Assembly (NCBI RefSeq): GCF_026342735.1
Contig: NZ_JAPEMM010000001.1
Location: 4,340,001 to 4,404,000, forward strand
DNA length: 64,000 nucleotides
From: Streptomyces sp. NBC_00193
Lineage (GTDB): Bacteria > Actinomycetota > Actinomycetes > Streptomycetales > Streptomycetaceae
Reading direction: 5' to 3'
The first letter of the stretch is position 1, and each line of letters begins with the position of its first letter. Shown here one piece after another: positions 42,619 to 51,379 of the stretch. Position numbers and translations under genes: made by a program. The notes under the pieces were generated by a model that saw only the letters and a program-made list of their open reading frames with translations, was not told the origin of the DNA and did not search any database.

Positions 42619-44493
42619 CTATCCCTCCAATGCGCGACGGGTCGCCGGACCGTAGACGCCCCAAGGGTCCTCGTCGATGCCGTTGTACGCCTGGAACGTC
42701 GAGACCGCCGATTCCGTACGGGCTCCGTACCGCCCGTCGTACTTGCCGTGGTAGATGCCCTGCGCCGCCAGCAGGCGCTGGAGCTTCTCCACCTCGGGGC
42801 CCGAATCCCCGTACCGGAGGGTCGGTGCCTGCGTGGGGGGCCGCGAGGTCGGTCGGGAGGTGCGGCTCGGGGTGGGGGACGGGGTGGCCGAAGGGGTCGA
42901 CGAGCGGCTCGGGGTGGGGGAGGGCGAGGGGGACGCCGAGGCGGAGGCGGACCGGGAGGGGCTGGTGGAGGGAGAGGGCGACGGGGTCGGGCCGGTGCTT
43001 GCGGTGGCCTGTGACGGGGCGACCTGGGTGAGGCTGATCAACGGGGAGGAGGGCTTCGCGTCGAGGAGGGTGGTCTCCGGCGCGGCGGGTCCCGAGGCGG
43101 CTCGCAGGGCGAGGACGGCCGCGCCGATCACCACGACGGCGGCGGCCGCGATGACGGCGAGCGGGCCTATGCGGCGCCGCGGGGGCCTGGGCGGGTGCGC
43201 CCCGCCCGCCCAGTCCGCGCCGTCCGCCCCGTGGGCCCCGTACGCCGGGCCGCTCATGCCCCCGGGGTGGGCCGTGGGCGACTCGTACGAGCCGTAGGGC
43301 CCGGGCGTCGCGTACGGCTCGTACGGCGGGACCGGGCGCAGCTGCATCGTTTCTTCGGGCGGGGACGCTACGGGTGTTCCGTACGCGGGAGTCTCAGCCC
43401 CGGGCGGCAGCGGTGCGGCACGGGCCGGGCTGTTGGCGGGTGAATGAGGTGACGCGGGATCCGCCGGGCCGGGGTAGGCCGGGAAGACGGCCGTCGGGCC
43501 GGAGTGCGCGGCGGTGCCCTCGGCCTCCGTGCGGGGCGAACCGGAGTGCGTAGCCGTGCCCGCCGGGCCCGGGTAGGGCGGCAGTTCGGCTGTCTGGCCC
43601 TGGTGCGCAGCGGTGTCCGTCGGGCTGGTGTGCACCGGTGGGGCGTCGGCCGGGCCGGGGCTTGCGGAGGTGCCCGCGGAGGTGGCGCCCACCGGGTCGG
43701 TGGGGGGCACGGGGGTCGCCGCCTGGCCGGGGTGTGACGGCAGGCCGGTCGGGTGGCCCGGGTACGGAGAGGAATCTGGTGAGTCTGGCCGCGCAGTGGC
43801 GCCGGTCGAGCCGGAGTACGGCGACGCGGTGCCCGTCGGCCCCGGGTGGGCCGGCAGGCCGGTCGGGTGGCCCGGGTGCGGTGCGGGGTGTGGGGAGATG
43901 TGGCGCGCCGTGGTGTCGGCGGGGTCGGTGGTGGGTGCGGCGGTGCCCGCAGCGCCAGTGCTCGCAGCGGTGCTCGCCGGGCCGGGCGGCGGAGTGGTGT
44001 CCGGTATGCCTGCACGAGGCGGTGTAGTGACCGCCGGGTTGGGGTGGTGCGTCGTGATGGCTGACGGGCCGGGGTGTGGCGGGGTGGTGCCCGGGTTGGG
44101 GCGCGGAGCGTTGCTCGCTGCGCCGGGCGGCGGCGGAGTGGTGTCCGGTATGCCTGCGCGGGGCGGCGTCGTGCCTGCCGGGCCGGGGTGGTGAGCCGTC
44201 GTGCCGGTCGGGCTGGTGTGCGCCGGAGGGGCGTCGGCCGGGCCGGGGCGTGCGGAGGTGGTGCCCGTCCAGCCGGGGTGCGCCGGAGGGGCGTCCGGTA
44301 TGCCTGCGTGTGTTGGTGTTGTGCCCGCCGGGCCGGGGTGTGTCGGGGTGGCTGGTGGGCCCGGGGGTGGCGTCGTGGGTGGGGTGGGGTTGGGGAGGGT
44401 GATGTAGGGGCGGACGCGCAAGGGCTGGAAGCCTGGTGTGCAGTCGCAGGTTCCTTCCGTCGTGCCGCAATCCGGACAGTGCTCAGTGCTCAC
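42619..44493 (-). CDS. Membrane-anchored peptidoglycan-binding protein with giant Pro/Thr/Gly/His-rich N-terminal region
   Basis: 624 residues. The N terminus is a mini zinc-ribbon-like CPDCGTTEGTCDC. Residues ~30-415 are low complexity with recurrent blocks such as HPGPAGTTP, PPRAGIPDTTPPP and PGHPTGLP. A membrane helix follows (RIGPLAVIAAAAVVVIGAAVLAL, ~440-462), then a Ser/Pro-rich stalk and a C-terminal peptidoglycan-binding PG_binding_1 domain (TLRYGDSGPEVEKLQRLLAAQGIYHGKYDGRYGARTESAVSTFQ). Topology implies the repeats lie in the cytoplasm and the PG domain outside. Actinobacterial homologues usually have much shorter N-terminal regions. ATG 44493; it is divergent from the MFS gene. Confidence 0.85.
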   Translation of the reverse strand: MSTEHCPDCGTTEGTCDCTPGFQPLRVRPYITLPNPTPPTTPPPGPPATPTHPGPAGTTPTHAGIPDAPPAHPGWTGTTSARPGPADAPPAHTSPTGTTAHHPGPAGTTPPRAGIPDTTPPPPGAASNAPRPNPGTTPPHPGPSAITTHHPNPAVTTPPRAGIPDTTPPPGPASTAASTGAAGTAAPTTDPADTTARHISPHPAPHPGHPTGLPAHPGPTGTASPYSGSTGATARPDSPDSSPYPGHPTGLPSHPGQAATPVPPTDPVGATSAGTSASPGPADAPPVHTSPTDTAAHQGQTAELPPYPGPAGTATHSGSPRTEAEGTAAHSGPTAVFPAYPGPADPASPHSPANSPARAAPLPPGAETPAYGTPVASPPEETMQLRPVPPYEPYATPGPYGSYESPTAHPGGMSGPAYGAHGADGADWAGGAHPPRPPRRRIGPLAVIAAAAVVVIGAAVLALRAASGPAAPETTLLDAKPSSPLISLTQVAPSQATASTGPTPSPSPSTSPSRSASASASPSPSPTPSRSSTPSATPSPTPSRTSRPTSRPPTQAPTLRYGDSGPEVEKLQRLLAAQGIYHGKYDGRYGARTESAVSTFQAYNGIDEDPWGVYGPATRRALEG

Positions 44494-44621
44494 TCGAATC
44501 CCTCCCCTGGCTGCTGCCAGCGATTATGCAGACCCCCGGTAACCCACCCAACCCGCCCGAGAGGCCATAACGGGACACACCGCTCAGGATGGAGGAGTCG
44601 ATCAGGCCCGAGGAGGAGCCG

Positions 44622-46682
44622 ATGGTGCAGGACGTGACCACGGAGCCCGACCCGCGCAAGCGGACATCCGGCCCCAGCGCCGAACACGCCTCGAGGGAAG
44701 TGCTCGTTTCCATCGGTGCGCTGCTGCTGGGGCTGCTCATCTCTTCGCTCGACCAGACGATCGTGTCGACGGCCCTGCCGACGATCGTCAGCGATCTCGG
44801 CGGGATGTCGCACCTGTCGTGGGTGGTCACGGCCTACATGCTCGCTTCGACGGCCGCCACACCGCTGTGGGGCAAGCTCGGGGACCAGTACGGGCGCAAG
44901 AAGCTCTTCCAGTCCGCCATCGTGCTCTTCCTGATCGGGTCCGCCCTGTGCGGCCTGGCGCAGAACATGCCGCAGCTCATCGGCTTCCGCGCACTGCAGG
45001 GACTGGGCGGCGGCGGGCTGATGGTGCTGTCGATGGCGATCGTCGGGGACATCGTCCCGCCGCGCGAACGCGGCAAGTACCAGGGACTCTTCGGCGCGGT
45101 CTTCGGAGCCACCAGCGTGCTGGGTCCGCTGCTGGGCGGACTGTTCGTGGACCACCTGTCGTGGCGCTGGGTCTTCTACATCAACCTTCCCATCGGGCTC
45201 GTCGCCCTCGTCGTCATCGCCACGAGCCTGCGCATCCCGGTACGGACCGAGAAGCACACCATCGACTACCTCGGCACCTTCCTCATCGCCTCCGTCGCGA
45301 CCTGCCTGGTGCTCGTGGCCTCGCTCGGGGGGACGTGGGGCTGGAGCTCGCCCGAGATCCTCGGGCTCGCGGTCCTCGGGCTCGTCCTGCTGGTCGCCTT
45401 CGTCCTCGTCGAGCGGCGGGCCGTGGAGCCGGTGCTCCCGCTCAAGCTGTTCCGGATCCGGACCTTCACCCTCTGCTCGCTGATCAGCTTCATCGTCGGC
45501 TTCGCGATGTTCGGCGCGATGGTCTACCTGCCGACCTTCCTCCAGGTGGTCCAGGGCGTCTCCCCGACCATGTCGGGCGTCCACATGCTGCCGATGGTGC
45601 TCGGACTGCTGATCACCTCCACCGTGTCCGGCCAGATCGTCAGCCGTACCGGGCGCTGGAAGGTCTTCCCGATCGCGGGTACGGCACTGACCGCGGTCGG
45701 TCTGCTGCTCCTGCACCAGCTGGAGCGCACCAGCTCCACCTGGGAGATGAGCCTCTACTTCTTCGTCTTCGGCGCCGGCCTCGGACTGGTCATGCAGGTG
45801 CTCGTCCTGGTGGTGCAGAACTCGGTCAGCTACGCCGACCTCGGTGTCGCCACCTCGGGCGCCACCTTCTTCCGCTCCATCGGCGCCTCCTTCGGCGTCG
45901 CCATCTTCGGCACGATCTTCACCAACCGGCTCGACGACAAGCTGGCCGGTGCGCTCAAGGGGATCCCGCTGCCGCCGGGGGTCGATGCGAGCCGGCTGGA
46001 GGCCGACCCGCGCGCCATCGGCGCCCTCCCCGCCGTGCTGCGACCGCGCGTGCTCGACGCCTACTCCACCTCCATCACGGACGTCTTCCTCTACGCGGCC
46101 CCCGTGGTGCTGGTGGCCTTCGTCGTGGCCTGGTTCCTGAAGGAGGACAAGCTGCGCGGTTCGGTGACGGCGCCCGATGTCACCGAGACCCTCGCCTCCA
46201 ACCCCGTCCAGCGCTCCTCGCGGGAGGAGGTCGCCCGCGCCCTGACGGTGCTCGGGACCCTCCAGGGCCGCAAGCACGTCTACGAGAAGATCACCGCGAA
46301 GGCCGGCTACGACCTGCTGCCCGCCGCCAGCTGGATGCTGCTGCGGATCAACAAGTACGGAACCGTCGATCCGGCCGTGCTGGCGGAGAAGACCATGGTG
46401 CCGCTGCGGGCCATCACGGACGCGGGCCGCCAGATCGAGGAGCGGGGGCTGGCCGTCCGCGAGGGGCTGCCGCTGGTCCTGACGGAGAAGGGCCGCGAGA
46501 GCGCGCTGAAGCTGTCCGCCGCGCGGGAGGAGTCGCTCGCCGAGCTGCTCGGCGACTGGTGGACCGCGGACCGCCCGACCGACCTGTCCGAGCTCGTTGC
46601 GGAGATCAACTCGGAGCTCTGCGGTTCCGTCGACGAGGAGCCCTACGAGACCTTGCCCCGCCGGGACCATTCCGCCAGGTGA
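44622..46682 (+). CDS. MFS drug exporter (DHA2) fused to a C-terminal winged-helix (MarR-like) domain
   Basis: 686 residues. ~30-510: 14-TM DHA2/EmrB-QacA exporter (SLDQTIVSTALPTI, PLWGKLGDQYGRKKL motif A, FGATSVLGPLLGGLFVDHLSWRWVFYINLP motif C). ~560-686: a soluble C-terminal region (VYEKITAKAGYDLLPAASWMLLRINKYGTVDPAVLAEKTMVPLRAITDAGRQIEERGLA ... LVLTEKGRESALKLSAA) with the recognition-helix/wing layout of MarR proteins. Such fusions are known in actinobacteria but their regulatory logic is unproven. The ATG at 44622 has GAGGAG upstream; an ATG at 44589 is an alternative. Confidence 0.9.
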   Translation: MVQDVTTEPDPRKRTSGPSAEHASREVLVSIGALLLGLLISSLDQTIVSTALPTIVSDLGGMSHLSWVVTAYMLASTAATPLWGKLGDQYGRKKLFQSAIVLFLIGSALCGLAQNMPQLIGFRALQGLGGGGLMVLSMAIVGDIVPPRERGKYQGLFGAVFGATSVLGPLLGGLFVDHLSWRWVFYINLPIGLVALVVIATSLRIPVRTEKHTIDYLGTFLIASVATCLVLVASLGGTWGWSSPEILGLAVLGLVLLVAFVLVERRAVEPVLPLKLFRIRTFTLCSLISFIVGFAMFGAMVYLPTFLQVVQGVSPTMSGVHMLPMVLGLLITSTVSGQIVSRTGRWKVFPIAGTALTAVGLLLLHQLERTSSTWEMSLYFFVFGAGLGLVMQVLVLVVQNSVSYADLGVATSGATFFRSIGASFGVAIFGTIFTNRLDDKLAGALKGIPLPPGVDASRLEADPRAIGALPAVLRPRVLDAYSTSITDVFLYAAPVVLVAFVVAWFLKEDKLRGSVTAPDVTETLASNPVQRSSREEVARALTVLGTLQGRKHVYEKITAKAGYDLLPAASWMLLRINKYGTVDPAVLAEKTMVPLRAITDAGRQIEERGLAVREGLPLVLTEKGRESALKLSAAREESLAELLGDWWTADRPTDLSELVAEINSELCGSVDEEPYETLPRRDHSAR

Positions 46683-46739
46683 ACCACTCCGCCGGGACCG
46701 CGAGGCGAACGGCTCCGCCGGGCTGACCGGTCTGACCGG

Positions 46740-47327
46740 TCAGACCAGGCGCTTCTCGAACCAGTGCTCGGCGTAGGGGCCGGAGCTGTACGCGGGTATC
46801 TCCGCGTACCCGTGGCGCGCGTACAACGCGCGGGCCTCCACCAGGTCGGACCGGGTGTCGAGCCGGACCCGCTCGGCGCCCAGCGCGCGGCCCGCGTCCT
46901 CCAGGACCCGGAGCAGGGCCGCCCCGCCGCCCGTACCGCGGGCGCGCGGGTCCACGTAGACCCGGGTGAGCTCGGCGGTGACGGGGTCCAGGAGGCGTAT
47001 CCCCCCGCACGCGAGGGGCCGTCCGTCGAGTCGGCCGACCACGAACCGGCCCGTCCGCCCCGTGAGCTCGTCGTCCGGGAAGTCCAGGAGGCCCTGGTCG
47101 ATCTCGGTCTCGGTGACGGACCGCCCCCAGTACCGGCCGGCGACCTCCGCGTAGTACGCGCGGCGCAGCAGCGTGGCGTCCGGGGTGGTGAACGGTTCGG
47201 TGGCGACCTGCCAGGTCCCGCCCGGGGGCGGGGTGATGGGCGACGCCGAGGGCACAGGCGCAGGAGTGCGGGTGGGCGTGGGATGGGGGGTGGGGGTCGG
47301 TGTGGGGAGGGTCTCTCTGGTGGTCAT
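46740..47327 (-). CDS. GNAT family N-acetyltransferase
   Basis: 195 residues. N-terminal ~38 residues are Pro/Thr repeats (TPTPTPHPTPTRTPAPVP). The GNAT fold follows: acetyl-CoA-binding motif A is ELTRVYVDPRARGTGGGAALLRVLEDAG (R-x-x-G-x-G/A), then VRLDTRSDLVEARALYARHGYAEIPAY. The substrate is unknown. The start at 47327 includes the low-complexity leader; no good Shine-Dalgarno is seen, and initiation could be internal. Overlaps nothing; it converges on the MFS fusion gene with a 57-bp gap containing a CCGGTCTGACCGG palindrome. Confidence 0.85.
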   Translation of the reverse strand: MTTRETLPTPTPTPHPTPTRTPAPVPSASPITPPPGGTWQVATEPFTTPDATLLRRAYYAEVAGRYWGRSVTETEIDQGLLDFPDDELTGRTGRFVVGRLDGRPLACGGIRLLDPVTAELTRVYVDPRARGTGGGAALLRVLEDAGRALGAERVRLDTRSDLVEARALYARHGYAEIPAYSSGPYAEHWFEKRLV

Positions 47328-47423
47328 GGCGTCATTGTGGAGCGGTGGCCCGCTGCCCGCGTTGGAATATCCACAGGACCGGGCTGATGATAGGGAAAAG
47401 GGCAAAACGCACCCACGAAGGGC

Positions 47424-47828
47424 GTGACCGTCATGTCGGAGCATCCTGACTGTGCCCTGATCCGCCGCGGCTACGAGGCTTTCGGCCAGGGCGACATGGA
47501 GAAGCTGAGCACGATGATGACGGCCGACGTCATCCAGCACATGCCCGGGAGCGGCCCCCTCTCGGGGCACCACAAGGGGCGGGAAGCCGTCTTCGATCTC
47601 TACCGCCGGCTCGGCGAAGAGACGAACGGAACATTCAATGTGCATCTGGACAAACTGCTGGCCGACGGCCGCGGTCACGTCATGAGTTTCCACACAGCGC
47701 GCGCCGACCGGGGCGACCGCGGGATCGAGATCCACGAGGGAATCTTCTTCACGATCGTCGCCGGAAAGATCAGCGACCTCGACGTCTGCACCGAGGACAT
47801 CGAGGAGAGCGACAGCTTCTGGGCATGA
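47424..47828 (+). CDS. SnoaL-like/NTF2-fold protein
   Basis: 134 residues with the cystatin-like NTF2 fold: CALIRRGYEAFGQGDMEKLSTMMTADVIQHMPGSGPLSGHHKGREAVFDLY and a C-terminal sheet IHEGIFFTIVAGKISDLDV. The family contains ketosteroid isomerase-like enzymes, polyketide cyclases and binding proteins; no catalytic set is certain here. GTG at 47424 has GAAGG four nt upstream, which favours it over ATG 47433. A tandem 14-bp repeat begins at its stop codon. Confidence 0.83.
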   Translation: MTVMSEHPDCALIRRGYEAFGQGDMEKLSTMMTADVIQHMPGSGPLSGHHKGREAVFDLYRRLGEETNGTFNVHLDKLLADGRGHVMSFHTARADRGDRGIEIHEGIFFTIVAGKISDLDVCTEDIEESDSFWA

Positions 47829-47864
47829 GGCCCGAGGCATGAGGCCCGAGGCATGAGGCCCGAG
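47823..47864 (+). repeat. 14-bp tandem repeat (GCATGAGGCCCGAG)3
   Basis: Three identical head-to-tail units. The first contains the stop codon of the SnoaL-like gene (TGA within GCATGA), so a slip in copy number would not change the protein end. Confidence 0.9.
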
Positions 47865-47873
47865 TGGCCGAAG

Positions 47874-47903
47874 AAGGGCCCGGAGCCGCGGCTCCGGGCC
47901 CTT
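47874..47903. terminator. Bidirectional intrinsic terminator
   Basis: AAGGGCCCGGAGCC (47874-47887) and GGCTCCGGGCCCTT (47890-47903) form a perfect 14-bp stem with a 2-nt loop between convergent genes. Confidence 0.85.
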
Positions 47904-47910
47904 CCGACGC

Positions 47911-48264
47911 TCAGCCCTGCTTCGGCGCCGCCTGCTGCACGACCTCGAACGACCACACCGACGAGCCCGTGGCTGCGGGCTTCGGACGCTCCGCGCCGCC
48001 TTCGGCACCCGCCGGGCCGCCTGCCGCGCCGCCACCCTGGTGGGCCGCCTTCATGGGCCCCTCCATCCACGCCTGGAAGTCCTCCTCGGAACGCCACCGC
48101 GTGTACACGAGATACTGGTCCGTGCCCTCGACGGGCCGCAGCAGCTCGAACCATTCGAAGCCGTCCGAGCTCTCCACGGAGCCCGCACGGGAGGCGAACC
48201 GCTGCTCCAGAACCTCTCGCTGTGCGTCCGGGACGGTGAGGGCGTTGATCTTCACGATGCTCAT
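47911..48264 (-). CDS. Antibiotic biosynthesis monooxygenase (ABM) domain protein
   Basis: 117 residues. The dimeric ferredoxin-like ABM fold is seen in KINALTVPDAQREVLEQRFASRAGSVESSDGFEWFELLRPVEGTDQYLVYTRWRSEEDFQAWM; residues ~71-97 are a Gly/Ala-rich linker and the end (TGSSVWSFEVV) completes the last strand. The layout resembles heme-degrading HmoB/MhuD-like or HmoA-type proteins (W in TRWRSEEDFQAW), so haem or aromatic substrate binding is possible, unproven. ATG at 48264; another at 48273. Confidence 0.83.
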   Translation of the reverse strand: MSIVKINALTVPDAQREVLEQRFASRAGSVESSDGFEWFELLRPVEGTDQYLVYTRWRSEEDFQAWMEGPMKAAHQGGGAAGGPAGAEGGAERPKPAATGSSVWSFEVVQQAAPKQG

Positions 48265-48398
48265 GCCCGCCATCCTAGGTATCGCGCGGGGGATATCGTC
48301 GTCCGGGTAAATGAAGCGCGCGGTATGAAACGCAGTACGAAACGCGGCAGCCAGGCGAAGTCAGGGTTGCAGTCAACAGGGCGGGAGGCCGGCGAGGC

Positions 48399-50429
48399 GT
48401 GGCTAACGCGGCGGAGCACAGTGGTGCGAACGGACATGCCGGGGTCATAGGCGGTAGCGGCGGAAGCAGACTCGGGGCGGCACGCCTCATGCTGTGGGCG
48501 CTGGCCCTGCTGCTCGCCGTCAGGCAGGCCGCGGTCGTGCTGCGCGTGCCACCGGGCGAGTGGCTCAGCGGCTTCCACCTCCCGGGCAGCCTGCCGGGCT
48601 CGCTCTACACGAACGGCCAGTTCACCGGCACCCCCTTCGCGGGGCTGGTCCTCAAGCCGCTCCTGGGCCTCGCCGCGCCCTCCCTGGAGGTGGCCTGGAC
48701 CTGCGTGACCCTGCTGCTCGTCGCCGCCGTCGGGCTGGTCGCCGCACGCGCCCTGCCCGACCCCGTGCCGCGGCGCACCGCGCTGCTGGCCGCGCCCGTG
48801 CTGGTCGCGCTGATGATGGTCTCGCTGCCCGTCCGCGAAGCCGCGCTGCCCGGGCAGACCGCCGTGCTGCCGGTGCTGCTGGTGCTCCTCGCCGTGTTCC
48901 GGGTCCCGAGCGAGCGCCCCTCCGGGTTCCTGATCGGCCTGGCCGCAGCCCTCCAGCCCGCGCTGCTGCTCTTCGCGCCCCTGCTGTGGCTGTCCGGACG
49001 CCGGGCCACCGCACGCTCCGCCGCCGTGACCTTCGCCGGCGCCACCGCCCTGTCCTGGGCGGCCCTGCCCAGCGACTCGTGGACGTACTGGGTCCACCAC
49101 CTGGCCGGCACCGGCCTCGGCGGCGCACCCGACGGGCTCGCCAACCAGTCCGTGCACGGCGCCCTGCTGCGCCTGGGCCTCTCCGGCCCCGGCGAGGTCC
49201 TGCTCTACGTCGCCCTCGCGGCCCCGATCGTCTGGATCGGCCTGCGCCGCGCCGCCCGCTACGCCCGGGACGGCCAGCTGCTGCTCGCCGTCGCGATCAC
49301 CGGCTGCGTGGCCGTCGCCGTGTCCCCGACGGGCTGGCGCCACCAGCTGCTGTGGGTGCTGCTGGCGGTCGCTGGCAAGGTCGGCAAGCGGGCCGCGGAC
49401 CGGCCGGTGTGGCCGGTGGCCGTGGTGCTCGCCATGACCCTGCCGAGCGACGTGCTGCTGCCCAACCTGGTCGCGCTGGCCCCCGTACGGGACAACGTGC
49501 TGCTGCTCGCCGCCCTCGCGGCGGCCTGCGCCGTGCCGTTCCTGCCGCGCTCCTCCCCGTACTGGCGCGAGCCGGTCCCCACCGCCTACGGGCGGCCCGC
49601 GCCCGCGCGGTGGGCGCGGGTCCCGCTGCTGCCGTTCTGGCGGCGCGTGCTGTCGCGTCCGAACCTGCTGCTGGAACTGCTCCTGATACGGGTCGGGTAC
49701 TCGCTGTACTCGCACATCCGGGCCGCGGCGCCCACCAGCCGGAGTCTGGCGGAGGGCAACGGGAGCCAGATCCACGGGATCGAGAAGGCGCTCGGCATCG
49801 ACATCGAGCACGCCGTGAACCATGCGGTGGTGAGCGTGCCGTGGCTGGAGGCGTTCTTCAACTTCTACTACACGTCTTTCCACTTCGTGGTTCCGCTCGG
49901 GATCTTGGGGGTGCTGTACTGGCGCCGGCCCAAGGACTACCGGTGGGCGCGGGCCTCGCTGGGGCTGGCGACGGTGCTCGCGCTCATAGGGTTCTGGCTG
50001 TATCCGCTGGCGCCGCCGCGGCTGATGCCCGGCATGGGCTTCGTCGACACCGTGCACGGGGTGCAGGACCTGGCGAACCCGAGCTACGGGGCCATGACGG
50101 CGATCTCCAACCAGTACGCGGCGATGCCCTCGCTGCACTTCGGCTGGTCGCTGTGGTGCGGGGTCGTGATCGTGACGCTCGCGCCGAAGGGGTGGCAGAA
50201 GCTGCTGGGTGCGCTGCATCCGACGATCACCGTGTGCGCGATCGTCGCGACCGCCAACCACTGGGTGCTCGACGCGGTCGGCGGCGCGGTCGTCGTCGGT
50301 GCCGGGTTCGGGCTCGTGTACGTGCTGTCGGGGCCCCGGGGCGATGCGGTGCCCGCCGGGGTGGCCGTGCCGAGGCCTCGGAGGCCGGAGCGGGTCGGAG
50401 CGGGGTCCGCGGAGCGGACGAGGGCCTGA
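48399..50429 (+). CDS. GT87-like mannosyltransferase/PAP2 phosphatase fusion, polytopic
   Basis: 676 residues. ~25-390: GT87/PimE-like membrane glycosyltransferase half (10 or so helices; VLRVPPGEWLSG, LANQSVHGALLRL, SPTGWRHQLLWVLLA). ~430-660: type-2 phosphatidic acid phosphatase half with FYYTSFHFVVPLG, an AAMPSLHFGWSLW motif 2 (P-S-x-H) and ATANHWVLDAVGGAVV motif 3 (His, Asp). Motif 1 is reduced (YWRRPKDYRW). Bifunctional proteins of this layout are conserved in Streptomyces and resemble the mycobacterial inositol-phosphoceramide synthase-like/PAP2 AUR1 type. They probably act on polyprenyl or lipid-linked sugars. A GTG start with GGCGAGG upstream. Confidence 0.87.
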   Translation: MANAAEHSGANGHAGVIGGSGGSRLGAARLMLWALALLLAVRQAAVVLRVPPGEWLSGFHLPGSLPGSLYTNGQFTGTPFAGLVLKPLLGLAAPSLEVAWTCVTLLLVAAVGLVAARALPDPVPRRTALLAAPVLVALMMVSLPVREAALPGQTAVLPVLLVLLAVFRVPSERPSGFLIGLAAALQPALLLFAPLLWLSGRRATARSAAVTFAGATALSWAALPSDSWTYWVHHLAGTGLGGAPDGLANQSVHGALLRLGLSGPGEVLLYVALAAPIVWIGLRRAARYARDGQLLLAVAITGCVAVAVSPTGWRHQLLWVLLAVAGKVGKRAADRPVWPVAVVLAMTLPSDVLLPNLVALAPVRDNVLLLAALAAACAVPFLPRSSPYWREPVPTAYGRPAPARWARVPLLPFWRRVLSRPNLLLELLLIRVGYSLYSHIRAAAPTSRSLAEGNGSQIHGIEKALGIDIEHAVNHAVVSVPWLEAFFNFYYTSFHFVVPLGILGVLYWRRPKDYRWARASLGLATVLALIGFWLYPLAPPRLMPGMGFVDTVHGVQDLANPSYGAMTAISNQYAAMPSLHFGWSLWCGVVIVTLAPKGWQKLLGALHPTITVCAIVATANHWVLDAVGGAVVVGAGFGLVYVLSGPRGDAVPAGVAVPRPRRPERVGAGSAERTRA

Positions 50430-50636
50430 TCGGGGTGGCCTACGCGGCCTGCGCCGCCTAGGCGGCCTGGGCGGCCGGGCTGCGGTGTGCGAAGGGGTGC
50501 CGGGGCGGTGTAGCAGCCCGCCCCGGCACCCCTTCGCGATGGATCGCCGCGTTCTGTCAGGATCCGCCCGCGGGGTGGCTTCCGCCACTCGGGGCGGGGG
50601 CCGGCGGGGCGGCGGGGTGTGGGGGGCCCTGCGGGG

Positions 50637-50850
50637 CTGTCCCCTACCCGCCCTTCGCCCGTTCCCCGGGGCTGCGCCCCGGACCCCTTCGGGGCTGCGC
50701 CCCGGGCCCCCTTCGGGGCTGCGCCCCGGGCCCCCTTCGGGGCTGCGCCCCGGACCCCTTCCGGGCTGCGCCCCGGGCTCTGTCGGGTGCGGCGCCGTTG
50801 CCGGGGGCCAGCCCCCGGGCCCCCGCGCCTCAAACGCCGGCGGGGCTGGT
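50637..50850 (-). repeat. Dispersed intergenic repeat, copy D, with amplified core
   Basis: Starts with the block CTGTCCCCTACCCGCCCTTC and ends with CTCAAACGCCGG. In between, a ~27-bp core (CTTCGGGGCTGCGCCCCGGG) occurs four times in tandem at about 50687-50780. It lies between convergent genes, so it may double as terminator. The rest of 50430-50874 shows no gene. Confidence 0.85.
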
Positions 50851-50874
50851 TTTCGAGGCCGGTTTTCGGGTGGG

Positions 50875-51225
50875 CTATTCCGTCGGCAGGTTGGCCACGA
50901 CCAGGGCTATTGCCGCGCTGGCCGTGTCGGCTTCGCCCAGGACGGTGGTTTGGCGGGGGCCTCGGACGCGGAAGCGGCCGTCGGGGAGGGGTTCCACGGC
51001 CGGGGCGGTCACGGCGAAGGGGTGGCCCGTGGAGGCGCTGAACCACAAGGTGAAGTGGCTGGTGTACGGGTAGAGCCGGCGGAGTTCCGGCTCCTCGCGG
51101 GCAGCCTTGATGAGGGCCAGGACGCCCTGGCTCATGGGCTCGGACCCGCCGCCGAGATCGACCATCCGCTGCCACGTCGTGGGCAGCCGCTGCCACCGTC
51201 TCGCGCTCGGGTCATCGAGGTTCAT
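50875..51225 (-). CDS. Hypothetical protein, DUF6193-like
   Basis: 116 residues. The pattern MVDLGGGSEPMSQGVLALIKAAREEPELRRLYPYTSHFTLWFSASTGHPFAVTAPAVEPLPDGRFRV resembles the LFPFTSH..L.FS..TG.PF signature of DUF6193, a Streptomyces family found in natural-product neighbourhoods. The C terminus has a typical GEADTASAAIALVVANLP. No catalytic role known. ATG at the complement of 51223-51225. A 154-bp gap separates it from the P450. Confidence 0.6.
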   Translation of the reverse strand: MNLDDPSARRWQRLPTTWQRMVDLGGGSEPMSQGVLALIKAAREEPELRRLYPYTSHFTLWFSASTGHPFAVTAPAVEPLPDGRFRVRGPRQTTVLGEADTASAAIALVVANLPTE

Positions 51226-51379
51226 CCGGGCAGTCTGGGGTCCGGTCCGCCGCCAAGGCAATGATCCCGAAGGTGGCGGGATGGTAACGACCGGCGACTG
51301 GTAAGTAACAACCGGGGGAACCGAGGGACGGCAGGGGCCGGGCGTGGGAGGTGGAGCCCCTGCCGTCCTGGATCACGGG

